A stretch of 11,108 nucleotides of DNA. Origin: Anaerolineales bacterium. Lineage in GTDB: Bacteria > Chloroflexota > Anaerolineae > Anaerolineales > VGOW01. Location: NCBI GenBank assembly GCA_919901875.1, contig CAKKQG010000291.1, positions 4,614 through 15,721 on the forward strand. Reading direction: 5' to 3'. The notes beneath the pieces were generated by a model that was not told where the DNA came from, searched no databases, and worked only from the letters and a program-made list of their open reading frames with translations. Positions 1 through 6,423 of the stretch are shown piece by piece; positions within the stretch are counted from its first letter, which is position 1; each line of letters opens with the position of its first letter. Made by a program: the position numbers and the translations under genes.

Positions 1-107
1 GGAATACTGTAAAGGTTCGTTATCCTGATCCAAAAAGCCAAACACAAAATCGCTACACCCGCGAGGAGAAACATACCGCGCTGCCATGACAGAGTCATCG
101 AACGCAT
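1..107 (-). CDS. N-terminal fragment of a membrane protein, possibly GT39/ArnT-like
   Basis: An open frame on the minus strand starts at ATG 107 (a second in-frame ATG is at 98) and runs off the left edge after 35 codons. It encodes a short polar start, then a hydrophobic run (FLLAGVAILCLAFWI, about residues 13-27), then RITNLYSIP. A first membrane helix followed by an R-x-x-N-L-x-S-I-P motif is how many dolichyl-phosphate-mannose mannosyltransferase (GT39/ArnT-like) multispanning proteins begin. That resemblance is from memory and rests on few residues. The start lies 18 bases downstream of the mtnA stop on the same strand, so the two may be co-transcribed. No strong Shine-Dalgarno is seen. 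It could be any multispanning membrane protein, or a chance open frame. Confidence 0.5.
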   Translation of the reverse strand, partial: MRSMTLSWQRGMFLLAGVAILCLAFWIRITNLYSI

Positions 108-125
108 CTCAAGAACGAACATGAT

Positions 126-1166
126 CTACGGCTGCACTGCCTTCCTCAACCCTTCCTCAAACGGCGGATACACCACACCATTCTCGGTCACAATAGCGGT
201 TACATATTTATTCGGTGTCACATCAAACGCCGGGTTGCGCGCGGTGATGCCTTCGGGCGTGACTCGCTCGCCATTGAATTGCAGGTTCAACACTTCGTCC
301 ATGGGTCGCTCTTCAATTGGAATGTGTGAGCCATCGGGGAGAGAGAGATCAACAGTGGAAGTCGGCGCAACGGAGTAAAAGGGGATGCCGTTTTCTTTCG
401 CCAACACCGCAAGTTGATACGTGCCGATCTTATTCGCCACGTCGCCATTGGCAGTGATGCGGTCAGCCCCAACAAAAACGCCCTTCACCTTACCCGAGCG
501 CATGAAGTGACCGGCGGCTGTGTCGGCGATGAGATCAAACGGTATATTTAAATTCTTAAGTTCCCACGCGGTCAGCCGCGCCCCCTGAAGTCGTGGGCGA
601 GTCTCATCCACGAAGACGTGAATCTTTTTTCCTTGCTCGTGCGCCATGCGGATCACGCCGAGCGCAGTTCCATAATCCACAACGGCCAGCGCGCCGGTGT
701 TGCAATGATGCAAAACCGAATCGCCATCGTGGATCAACGCCGCGCCATGTTTCGCCATGCGGATGTTGATCTCCACATCTTCATCCGCCATCTTTTGCGC
801 TTCGGCTAAAACAGAGGAGCGGATGTCGTCAACATTTTTCAAAACCAAACCGCGCGCATATTTCATCACGCGATCCGTTGCCCACTTCAAGTTAACGGCT
901 GTGGGTCGCGCCTCATCTAAAATTTTCTTCGCCTGATCCAGATCGATCAACAAACTGTCTCGATCTGTCGCCGGACTCTGCTGCGCGGCGAGTGCCATGC
1001 CAAACGCCGCCGTCACTCCGATTGCTGGAGCGCCGCGCACTACCATCTCGGTGATCGCTTTTGTCACATCGTGGTAATCACGATAGGCGATCACTTCAAA
1101 GCGCGAAGGCAAGAGGCGTTGATCAATTAAGTGGAGAGCGTTGTTTTTCCATTCGACGGTTCGCAT
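126..1166 (-). CDS. mtnA: S-methyl-5-thioribose-1-phosphate isomerase
   Basis: Cytoplasmic enzyme of the methionine salvage pathway. It converts 5-methylthioribose-1-phosphate to 5-methylthioribulose-1-phosphate. With the start at 1166 the product is 346 aa, the usual length for MtnA, and begins [20 protein letters not shown] as family members do. Visible family motifs are RGAPAIG (about 44-50), the catalytic cysteine in HCNTGAL (Cys155), [18 protein letters not shown], and the catalytic aspartate in [11 protein letters not shown] (Asp235), followed by [12 protein letters not shown] and IEERP. An in-frame ATG at 1232 would add 22 residues. I reject it because it lies inside the predicted -10 box and the extension does not resemble the family. 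AAGG about 8 bases before 1166 may serve as the ribosome site. No other methionine-salvage gene is in the window. It is related to eIF2B-alpha-like proteins, but the Cys/Asp pair favours true MtnA. Confidence 0.95.
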   Translation of the reverse strand: MRTVEWKNNALHLIDQRLLPSRFEVIAYRDYHDVTKAITEMVVRGAPAIGVTAAFGMALAAQQSPATDRDSLLIDLDQAKKILDEARPTAVNLKWATDRVMKYARGLVLKNVDDIRSSVLAEAQKMADEDVEINIRMAKHGAALIHDGDSVLHHCNTGALAVVDYGTALGVIRMAHEQGKKIHVFVDETRPRLQGARLTAWELKNLNIPFDLIADTAAGHFMRSGKVKGVFVGADRITANGDVANKIGTYQLAVLAKENGIPFYSVAPTSTVDLSLPDGSHIPIEERPMDEVLNLQFNGERVTPEGITARNPAFDVTPNKYVTAIVTENGVVYPPFEEGLRKAVQP

Positions 1167-1230
1167 AGCATGAGCCTTACACAAAAAACGCCCTCGACGT
1201 TCCGAGAGCGATTCAGTTGCAATGCGCGGC

Positions 1231-1259
1231 ATGGTAACATAGTGACCTTATGTTGTCAA
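1231..1259 (-). promoter_or_regulatory. Predicted sigma-70-type promoter of mtnA
   Basis: On the minus strand TTGACA (1259-1254, a perfect -35) is followed after 17 bases by TACCAT (1236-1231, four of six matches to TATAAT). Transcription would begin near 1224 and leave a leader of about 58 bases before the mtnA start at 1166. The -35 box overlaps codons 2-4 of the divergent gene starting at 1250, so regulation of the two genes may be linked. Confidence 0.55.
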
Positions 1260-3730
1260 AACAATTAGCCGATGCAGTTAAAACTGCACCTACAAGAAAC
1301 GCAAAGCCCACCTACGTGGGCTGCCTTAAGGTAGTCGCCGTAGGGCGACTTCGCGTTTTTGTTGCCGCGACTTTAGTCGCCGCGATCCTCACCGCCTGTT
1401 CGCCGAATCAGATCGCGCAGCTGCTTGCCTCGCCCACGCCGCCGAAAACGGCAACCCCGACACTCACGCCCACGCGGACACCGACGGCAACACCGACGAT
1501 CACGCCGACTCCCCAACCCGCGGCGCGAATCCAAGAAGCCGATCACGAACTGTTCAACGGAAATTGGGATCGGGCGATCACACTCTATCAATCCGCTCTC
1601 AACGCCAACGGCGGCAACGACATCAGCGCTGCGGCGCGATTCGGAATCGCCTTCACGCGCTTGCAAGCAAATCAACTCGACGCGGCGTTGGGCGAGTTCA
1701 TTCAATTCATTCAAGTCTATCCCACCAATGCGCGGATCGCCGAAGCGCACTTCCACATTGGATCGATATACCAAGTGAAAGGTGATTGGGGGAACGCCAT
1801 CAAAAATTACGAGCGTTATCTCACGCTCAAACCCAACGTGATCGATTCGTATATTTGGGAGCGCATCGGACGATGTTATATCGAGTGGGGCAAATACGAT
1901 CAAGCGGCAGAGGCATACTCGCAAGCGATCCTCGTTGAACGCTCCGCGAGTCTATTGCCGCTCGTCGAGAAAAAAGCCGAAGCCCTGCGCGCCAGAAAAG
2001 ATTACGCCGGCGCGATTGCGCTTTACGATTTAACCGCCAGCAGCTCAACGTCGCGCTTCACGTTAGCGCGCATGGACATCTTACGCGGGCAAGCCGAAAT
2101 TCTGCGCGGCAACTCCAAAGCGGCATACACCCATTGGCAACACGCCGTTGACAGCTACCCCGAAAGTTATGATTCATATCAGGCGATCATCGCGCTCCTT
2201 GACGCCGGCATTAAACAAAATGAATTACAACGCGCCATCATCAACTACAACGCCAGCCAATTTGCCAACACGCTCGCCTCGTTAGATCGTTACTTCGCTT
2301 CGACGACTCAGCCCGAAGCCAAAGCGTATTACTACGCCGCCCTCACTCATCGCGCGTTGGGGCGCACGCAATCGGCGATACAACGTTTTCAAGATGTGAT
2401 TGATAAATATCCCGATGACACATTATGGAATGATGCCTGGCAAGAGAAAGCCTACACCCAATGGGGCTGGGCAGATGATTACAACGGCGCGGTGGATACC
2501 CTGACGCGCTTCGCCGAAGTTGCGCCGACTCATCCCGGCGCAACCGCCAACCTCTATGAAGCAGGTCGCATCGCCGAGCGCGGAAATAATTTAACTCGCG
2601 CGATTCAAATTTGGTCGAGCCTCAACATTAAATATCCCGACTCGTCTTACGCGCCCGAAGGATCGTTCTTCGCCGCTGTGACTCTCTATCGCACCAACGA
2701 TCTCGCCTCAGCCATCAAACAATTTGAGATCGCCGCGACTCATCCAAAGTCGGATGCAGAACGACGCGCCGCCTCTTGGTTGTGGATTGGAAAAATTAAA
2801 AAGGCACTGGGCGACAAGTCGGCAAGTGAAGCCTTCGTTCAAGGTGTCGCCGCCGATGCGGGCGGTTACTATTCACTCCGTTCAGCCGAACTGCGCGATG
2901 GCAAAACACCCTTCACGTCATCACGCTACGATTTTTCGTTTGACTATCAAAAAGAAAAGAACGAAGCCGAGAAATGGTTAGCGGCAAAACTTAACCTCCC
3001 GAATGTCAACAACACCAACGTGTTGAACGATAAGCGCTGGGTTCGCGCCAAAGAATTATGGACGCTCAACTTAACCGCCGAATCTAAAGAAGAGTTCACC
3101 GCGCTGCGCACAGCTTACATCAAAGATGCTGTAGCGTTGTATCAGATGTCGTTGGCGATGCGTGATCTCGGCGTATACACCCAAGCCATTCGTGCCATGC
3201 GCTCTAGCATTGACGCCCTCGGCATCACGGATACATTCAGCGTGCCGCCCTTCTTCACCCACATCCGTTTCGGTCCCTATTATTCCGATTTGATCATTAA
3301 GGCGTCTAACGATTACAATCTCGACCCGCTCTTTGTGTTAGCCTTGATGCGGCAGGAAAGTTTATTTGAGAGCGTGGCAGTGTCTTCGGCGGCGGCGCAG
3401 GGGTTGATGCAAATTATTCCGCCGACGGGCGATTGGATCTCCAAGCAGATCAAATGGCAAAATTATCAAGTGCGTGATCTGCAGCGCCACTATATCAATG
3501 TCGAGTTCGGCGCATTTTATTTAGATCGTCAGCGCGATGACTTCAACGGCGATCTCTTCGCCGCCCTCGCCGCCTATAATGCCGGACCCGGCAACTCGGC
3601 AAAGTGGACGCCGATCAGCAAAGGCGATCCCGATCTATTTGTGGAAGTGATTCGGCTCGACCAACCGCGCGACTACGTGCGAAGTATTTACGAGTTTTAC
3701 TATATTTATAAAAATTTGTATGGAAAGTGA
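1250..3730 (+). CDS. TPR-repeat lipoprotein with C-terminal lytic transglycosylase (SLT) domain
   Basis: Predicted membrane-anchored peptidoglycan lytic transglycosylase, cleaving the MurNAc-GlcNAc bond with formation of an anhydro end. The hydrophobic segment VFVAATLVAAILTAC ends in a lipobox with Cys50. A Thr-Pro linker follows (about 61-91), with a PTPTP-type pattern. Helical TPR-type repeats then cover about residues 93-540 (for example DRAITLYQSAL, GNAIKNYERYLTLKP, DQAAEAYSQAI). The SLT domain is about 675-826, with the catalytic Glu703 in LMRQESLFESVAVSSAAAQG, then GLMQIIPPTG and ALAAYNAGPGN. The layout resembles Slt70-like enzymes. At 826 aa it is longer than most, because of the linker and repeats. 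The start is uncertain. ATG 1250 gives a long 34-residue n-region and has no clear Shine-Dalgarno, while GTG 1316 would give a more ordinary 27-residue signal peptide. The hairpin repeat at 1273-1380 forms part of this coding sequence. The epimerase follows after 3 bases. Confidence 0.92.
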   Translation: MLSKQLADAVKTAPTRNAKPTYVGCLKVVAVGRLRVFVAATLVAAILTACSPNQIAQLLASPTPPKTATPTLTPTRTPTATPTITPTPQPAARIQEADHELFNGNWDRAITLYQSALNANGGNDISAAARFGIAFTRLQANQLDAALGEFIQFIQVYPTNARIAEAHFHIGSIYQVKGDWGNAIKNYERYLTLKPNVIDSYIWERIGRCYIEWGKYDQAAEAYSQAILVERSASLLPLVEKKAEALRARKDYAGAIALYDLTASSSTSRFTLARMDILRGQAEILRGNSKAAYTHWQHAVDSYPESYDSYQAIIALLDAGIKQNELQRAIINYNASQFANTLASLDRYFASTTQPEAKAYYYAALTHRALGRTQSAIQRFQDVIDKYPDDTLWNDAWQEKAYTQWGWADDYNGAVDTLTRFAEVAPTHPGATANLYEAGRIAERGNNLTRAIQIWSSLNIKYPDSSYAPEGSFFAAVTLYRTNDLASAIKQFEIAATHPKSDAERRAASWLWIGKIKKALGDKSASEAFVQGVAADAGGYYSLRSAELRDGKTPFTSSRYDFSFDYQKEKNEAEKWLAAKLNLPNVNNTNVLNDKRWVRAKELWTLNLTAESKEEFTALRTAYIKDAVALYQMSLAMRDLGVYTQAIRAMRSSIDALGITDTFSVPPFFTHIRFGPYYSDLIIKASNDYNLDPLFVLALMRQESLFESVAVSSAAAQGLMQIIPPTGDWISKQIKWQNYQVRDLQRHYINVEFGAFYLDRQRDDFNGDLFAALAAYNAGPGNSAKWTPISKGDPDLFVEVIRLDQPRDYVRSIYEFYYIYKNLYGK
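1273..1380. repeat. Block of four tandem hairpins inside the 5' end of a coding gene
   Basis: Four consecutive short palindromes are visible. They are TGCAGTT/AACTGCA (1273-1279 and 1282-1288, loop 2), AGCCCAC/GTGGGCT (1305-1311 and 1316-1322, loop CTAC), AGTCGCC/GGCGACT (1333-1339 and 1344-1350, loop GTAG), and GCGACT/AGTCGC (1367-1372 and 1375-1380, loop TT). All stems are perfect. Hairpins 3 and 4 share the AGTCGC core. The look is that of a small interspersed palindromic repeat of the kind common in Chloroflexota and cyanobacteria. That family assignment is from memory. No clear target duplication was found at the borders. Confidence 0.75.
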
Positions 3731-3733
3731 AAA

Positions 3734-4687
3734 ATGCGTATTCTCATCACCGGCTCTAGCGGACAAATTGGAACAAACCTTGCGCTTCTGTTGGAGAAGC
3801 AAGGTCATTACGTCTTCGGGGTAGATAAACGACCCAACACTTGGACGAATGAAATTGAAACGTTGCTTCAAGATTTAAGCACCCCCTATCGCAACTTCAA
3901 AGGCGGCATCGGTCACGTCGAATACCCAAAAAACTTGGACATTGTGGTGCATCTGGCGGCGCACGCCAAAGTGCATGAGCTCGTCGAGCAGCCCGATCGC
4001 GCGCTAGAAAATATCACCATGACCTATAACGCTCTGGAGTTCTGCCGCCAAAACAACCTGCCGATCATTTTCAGCAGTTCGCGCGAAGTCTACGGCGACA
4101 TTCACCGTTACATCACCGAAGAATCACACGCCGACTTTGCCTTCACCGAGAGTCCGTATTCGGCGAGCAAAATTTCGGGTGAGGCGTTAATCTACTCTTA
4201 CGCCCAGTGCTACAACATGAAGTATCTGGTCTTTCGCTTTAGCAACGTATATGGGCGATTCGACAACGACATTGAACGGATGGAGCGTGTCATTCCGTTA
4301 TTCATTCGCAAGATCAAGAATCACGAACCGATCACCGTCTACGGCGAAAGCAAAGTGTTGGATTTTACGTACGTGGATGATTGCGTAGATGGGATCGCCA
4401 AAGGTGTTGAACTTTTAGTGAGCGGGCGCGATGCGAATCACACGATCAACTTGGCTTACGGGCAGGGCAACAGCTTGGTGACGATGGCAGAGTTCATCGG
4501 CGAAGCATTAGGAATCAAACCGAACATGACCATTGAACCGGCGCGCGTGGGCGAAGTGACTCACTATGTCGCCAACATTGGCAAGGCGCGTGCGTTGTTG
4601 AATTACGATCCGAAGACTCCGTTGAAAGAGGGGATTGAAAAGTCGGTGGCGTGGTCAACCGAGTGGTGGGAGAAGAACAAAAAGTGA
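3734..4687 (+). CDS. NAD-dependent epimerase/dehydratase (extended SDR, nucleotide-sugar type)
   Basis: A 317-aa extended short-chain dehydrogenase, the usual length for UDP-glucose 4-epimerase-like or nucleotide-sugar dehydratase enzymes. The N-terminal Rossmann motif TGSSGQIG (6-13) fits G-x-x-G-x-x-G. Asp31 at the end of the second strand favours NAD over NADP. The catalytic triad is visible as Ser114-116 in IIFSSSREVYGD and Y142-S-A-S-K146 in SPYSASKISGE. RFSNVYGR (168-175) and the C-terminal substrate region VYGESKVLDFTYVDDCVDG (202-220) are typical of the family. Substrate and product cannot be told from sequence. GGAAAG just before the start lies inside the last codons of the transglycosylase gene, and the gap is 3 bases. 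Translation coupling is therefore likely, and a role in envelope polysaccharide is plausible. Confidence 0.92.
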   Translation: MRILITGSSGQIGTNLALLLEKQGHYVFGVDKRPNTWTNEIETLLQDLSTPYRNFKGGIGHVEYPKNLDIVVHLAAHAKVHELVEQPDRALENITMTYNALEFCRQNNLPIIFSSSREVYGDIHRYITEESHADFAFTESPYSASKISGEALIYSYAQCYNMKYLVFRFSNVYGRFDNDIERMERVIPLFIRKIKNHEPITVYGESKVLDFTYVDDCVDGIAKGVELLVSGRDANHTINLAYGQGNSLVTMAEFIGEALGIKPNMTIEPARVGEVTHYVANIGKARALLNYDPKTPLKEGIEKSVAWSTEWWEKNKK

Positions 4688-4703
4688 TCAGTGATCGATA
4701 ATT

Positions 4704-4707
4704 GAGG
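4704..4707 (+). promoter_or_regulatory. Ribosome binding site selecting the toxin-like gene start
   Basis: GAGG at 4704-4707 lies 8 bases before ATG 4716 but only 2 bases before ATG 4710. It therefore favours the second ATG, giving a product two residues shorter. Confidence 0.6.
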
Positions 4708-4715
4708 AAATGAGT

Positions 4716-5252
4716 ATGCAAAAGTTAATGGGAATGATCGGCGTTTTTATTTTTGCGATCACAACAATGATTATCACCAGCCCATGTGAAATTGCTTTGC
4801 CAACTCTGTTTGGCAAAACAGTGATGTTTGTCAATCCATTTTGCAAAATAGAGACGTTTGCGATCTTTGCACAGCGAGGAAATGCGACTCAAACAACATC
4901 TGCTAAAAGCACAACACAGTCAACGAAAACAAATCAAACGGCAACACCCAAAGCAAAACCAGCAACTGCTCAACCAAGTGTTCGTCCGACAGTCAAATCA
5001 ACAAGCACGCAAACAGTTGTAACACCTCAACCGCCTATTCAACCGGGATACGATTATAATCAACCACCAGAGGGTGATTGGGAGTGGAGAGGTCCAAAGG
5101 ATAGCGGCGCGTGGTATAGCTCAAAAACGAATGAGTATCTTCGCAAAGACGACAAAAATCCAAGCCACGATGCTCATTATGATTGGCGATCACCTGATGG
5201 AAGTTGCTATCGAATTTATCTCGATGGCAGATTGGAGAAAAAAGAATGTTAG
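4716..5252 (+). CDS. Secreted protein with C-terminal domain resembling polymorphic toxin type 37 (Ntox37)
   Basis: A 178-aa product from ATG 4716. The N-terminus is a basic start plus hydrophobic segment (GMIGVFIFAITTMIITS, about 6-22), a signal peptide or anchor. A second less hydrophobic stretch reaches about residue 52. There is no lipobox, because the Cys in TSPC is not in a valid context. A low-complexity Thr/Lys/Pro/Gln linker spans about 55-115. The compact C-terminus (about 116-178) carries PPEGDWEWRG, GAWYSSKT, EYLRKDDKNP, HYDWRSPDG, YRIYLDGRLE. This order of motifs (PPEGWEWRG, G-x-W-x-N-x-K-T-G-E-x-L, DHP, H-W/Y-D-Y/W, RIFPDGR) is what I recall of the polymorphic toxin type 37 domain, a predicted nuclease-type toxin. 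The assignment is from memory and was not searched. The stop overlaps the next gene by 7 bases, the usual toxin then immunity layout. No secretion-system gene is present. It could instead be a harmless secreted protein. Confidence 0.65.
   Translation: MQKLMGMIGVFIFAITTMIITSPCEIALPTLFGKTVMFVNPFCKIETFAIFAQRGNATQTTSAKSTTQSTKTNQTATPKAKPATAQPSVRPTVKSTSTQTVVTPQPPIQPGYDYNQPPEGDWEWRGPKDSGAWYSSKTNEYLRKDDKNPSHDAHYDWRSPDGSCYRIYLDGRLEKKEC
5234..5237 (+). promoter_or_regulatory. Ribosome binding site selecting the start of the candidate immunity gene
   Basis: GGAG sits 8 bases before ATG 5246 and inside the end of the toxin-like gene. It decides against the in-frame ATG at 5204, which lies 42 bases upstream within the toxin domain. 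Confidence 0.7.
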
Positions 5253-5875
5253 AAGAAACTCAACTTGGGGCAGAGTCCTTTAGCTACATCCGATCACAAC
5301 TCGCGCTTGGTAAGACACTGGCAAAAAATATTTTGAAACACCACAGGATCGGATCGGGAAAATCTTTCGCTTACCTTTTACCAGATACTCCTACAACAAA
5401 AGTGATGCAGTTTAATGGTAGTGTATTGGACGGAGAATCTAACTCTTGGCAACCACGCGCTGATTTCGTTGCCCGATTCCTGAAATCCAACAAACGATCT
5501 TTAGTTGTGTTTGAAAATGTATATGCTGTTCCTACTGATACATGGATTCAAAGCAAAGGTGACGGTTTTGAATTCTTCTATTTTCAATCAGAAGTCTATC
5601 TTTTTTTGACCGCCCAAGATCAAATCGTCGAAAAAGTCATCGCAACTGCAAAAATATCTTCAGGGTATCCAAGCATTGGCATTCTGACAACACTTCCCAA
5701 TGAAGTGAAACTAATTCAGAATCACCAAAAAGTTACGGAGGAGTTTTTAGATCAGTTAGCGAAAAACACAGAGCATCTTTTAATCGGGGCTTACGACAAC
5801 GAAACACACATCATTTGGAGTCGTGTCACTGCTCCAGTCATGCGTCATGTCTCAACAGAGAAGGTAATTGCATGA
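5246..5875 (+). CDS. Unknown 209-aa protein in the immunity-gene position
   Basis: I do not recognise this family. The product is soluble-looking: no signal peptide, no membrane segment and no cysteine. It has a helical N-terminus (LGAESFSYIRSQLALGKTLAKN), strand-like middle stretches (RSLVVFENVYAVP, FEFFYFQSEVYLFL), a helix VTEEFLDQLAKN and a final strand HLLIGAYDNETHIIWSR. ATG 5246 overlaps the upstream stop in ATGTTAG, so translation is coupled to the toxin-like gene. This tight downstream overlap, the small cytoplasmic product and lack of family resemblance fit a cognate immunity protein, which is inference from context only. The stop overlaps a further ATG in ATGA (5872-5875). Base composition is A/T-richer than the flanking epimerase and solute-binding genes. 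GSGKS at residues 36-40 is not a real Walker A, since the first glycine is absent. Confidence 0.75.
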   Translation: MLEETQLGAESFSYIRSQLALGKTLAKNILKHHRIGSGKSFAYLLPDTPTTKVMQFNGSVLDGESNSWQPRADFVARFLKSNKRSLVVFENVYAVPTDTWIQSKGDGFEFFYFQSEVYLFLTAQDQIVEKVIATAKISSGYPSIGILTTLPNEVKLIQNHQKVTEEFLDQLAKNTEHLLIGAYDNETHIIWSRVTAPVMRHVSTEKVIA

Positions 5876-5968
5876 CCTCTACGTATCGCTAAACTTCAAA
5901 AAGAAATACAAACTTTCAGCGATGAGATTGAAAAGCTGAAAGTGGAATCAAAGCAAAAGGGTTGTTGA
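5872..5968 (+). pseudogene. Frameshifted mini-gene for a short coiled-coil peptide
   Basis: ATG 5872 overlaps the preceding stop as ATGA, but its frame ends after six codons (TAA 5890-5892). In the +1 frame, open from 5876 to TGA 5966-5968, the DNA reads a clear amphipathic helix. It starts RIAKLQKEIQTF (5882-5917), continues SDEIEKLKVESKQ and ends KGC, with heptad-like spacing of I, L, I, I and L. Loss of one base anywhere in 5876-5889 would give a continuous peptide of about 31 residues. The coil frame is also the frame of the upstream gene, separated from it by a single TGA. It could therefore be a cut-off C-terminus of that protein instead. A sequencing error is possible. GGAG for the next gene lies just after the stop. 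Confidence 0.5.
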
Positions 5969-5980
5969 AGGAGAGACTGT

Positions 5981-6358
5981 ATGGAAGAGAAAAAAGTCAT
6001 CACCGTCGAGATTGCGGAATTAAAAATTGCGACCGATCGTCTCTTTCGGCATTTAGAAGAGAAGGGCTTAAAGAAGGTTGAGTTGTCAGAGGATTTCTAT
6101 TGGCAAATTCCCCAAAAACAACTTTACGATATGAGGCACGAGCCAGCGTCTTTTACCGTGGGGCAACTCTATGACGATTTGAATGAGATACGCAAAACGC
6201 TTGACGGTAAGCATAATCCAATCTCATATCAGTTCGTGTGGTTAGCTTCTATTCTGCGCGCGATAGGCGAGAAGGGTATCTTCTCAATAATTCGGGGTAG
6301 GGGCAAGCCTTGCGCTTGCCCAACGGGGCGACCGCAAGGGTTCGCCCCTACATTTTGA
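5981..6358 (+). CDS. Small unknown protein with a transposon-derived C-terminus
   Basis: The function is not recognised. The start is well supported by GGAG at 5970-5973, 7 bases before ATG 5981. The present product is 125 aa. Residues 1-98 look like one compact acidic helical domain: MEEKKVITVEIAELKIATDR, LFRHLEEKGLKKVEL, DFYWQIPQKQLYD, FTVGQLYDDLNEIRKTLDG, YQFVWLASILRAIGEK. Residues 99-125 are encoded by the miniature element at 6276-6366. They are Gly/Arg/Pro-rich with two Cys and unlike the rest. Removing the element and one copy of the target duplication gives codons GTG ATT TCG TAG after GEK. The predicted ancestor is therefore 101 aa ending GEKVIS. The altered gene may still work, since only three native residues were replaced. 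It is co-directional with the toxin-like pair and ends at a strong terminator, so it is probably the last gene of that transcript. Confidence 0.8.
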   Translation: MEEKKVITVEIAELKIATDRLFRHLEEKGLKKVELSEDFYWQIPQKQLYDMRHEPASFTVGQLYDDLNEIRKTLDGKHNPISYQFVWLASILRAIGEKGIFSIIRGRGKPCACPTGRPQGFAPTF

Positions 6359-6374
6359 GAAGATACCGAGAAGG
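6268..6374. repeat. Target site duplication flanking the miniature element
   Basis: CGAGAAGG occurs at 6268-6275 and again at 6367-6374, directly abutting the inverted-repeat element at 6276-6366. If the outermost G/C pair is assigned to the element instead, the duplication shortens to GAGAAG (6 bp) and the terminal repeats lengthen to 13 bp. Both readings restore the same pre-insertion sequence. Confidence 0.85.
6276..6366. mobile_element. 91-bp miniature inverted-repeat element (MITE-like)
   Basis: Terminal inverted repeats are perfect over 12 bp: GTATCTTCTCAA (6276-6287) and TTGAGAAGATAC (6355-6366). Inside lies a second inverted pair GTAGGGGC/GCCCCTAC (6297-6304 and 6344-6351). It encloses two side hairpins, GGGCAAG/CTTGCCC (6301-6307 and 6315-6321) and GGGGCGA/TCGCCCC (6325-6331 and 6342-6348), so single strands could fold into a branched structure. 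It has no room for a transposase and would need one supplied in trans. A duplication of 6-8 bp fits several DDE transposase families, so the parent insertion sequence cannot be named. It interrupts the 3' end of the gene at 5981 but leaves an open frame through the element. Confidence 0.88.
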
Positions 6375-6389
6375 TGATTTCGTAGAATA

Positions 6390-6421
6390 AAAAACGTCCC
6401 GAACATGTTCGGGACGTTTTT
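6390..6421. terminator. Bidirectional rho-independent terminator
   Basis: A perfect 32-bp palindrome centred at 6405/6406 contains ACGTCCCGAAC and its complement. It is flanked by an A-run on the left and a T-run on the right, so each strand has a GC-rich hairpin followed by U residues. It sits between the convergent ends of the small gene (native stop 6383-6385, present stop 6358) and the solute-binding protein gene (stop at 6424), and can serve both. Confidence 0.92.
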
Positions 6422-6423
6422 GT

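Noticed and set aside
1167..1232. Longer mtnA from ATG 1232 (22 extra residues)
   Set aside because: The extension lies in the predicted -10 box and transcript start region, does not resemble MtnA N-termini, and the family start MRTVEW is at 1166.
1373..1924. 183-codon minus-strand open frame opposite the transglycosylase gene
   Set aside because: Arg/Cys-rich translation is typical of an antisense shadow of the Thr-Pro and TPR coding region.
4785..4793. Lipobox in the toxin-like protein at the first cysteine (TSPC)
   Set aside because: Proline directly before Cys and no Leu at -3 do not fit the lipobox, so it is treated as an ordinary signal peptide or anchor.
5204..5245. Upstream start for the 209-aa gene inside the toxin-like domain
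   Set aside because: GGAG is correctly spaced for ATG 5246, and the extra residues would be an out-of-frame reading of the conserved toxin domain.
5351..5365. GSGKS in the 209-aa protein as a Walker A ATP-binding loop
   Set aside because: The required first glycine four residues before the GK is absent (His there), and no Walker B or nucleotide-binding fold features follow.
5873..5875. TGA read as sense, joining the 209-aa protein to the coiled coil
   Set aside because: TGA ends other clear genes here (epimerase, transglycosylase), so the code is standard. No selenocysteine-type hairpin was recognised downstream.
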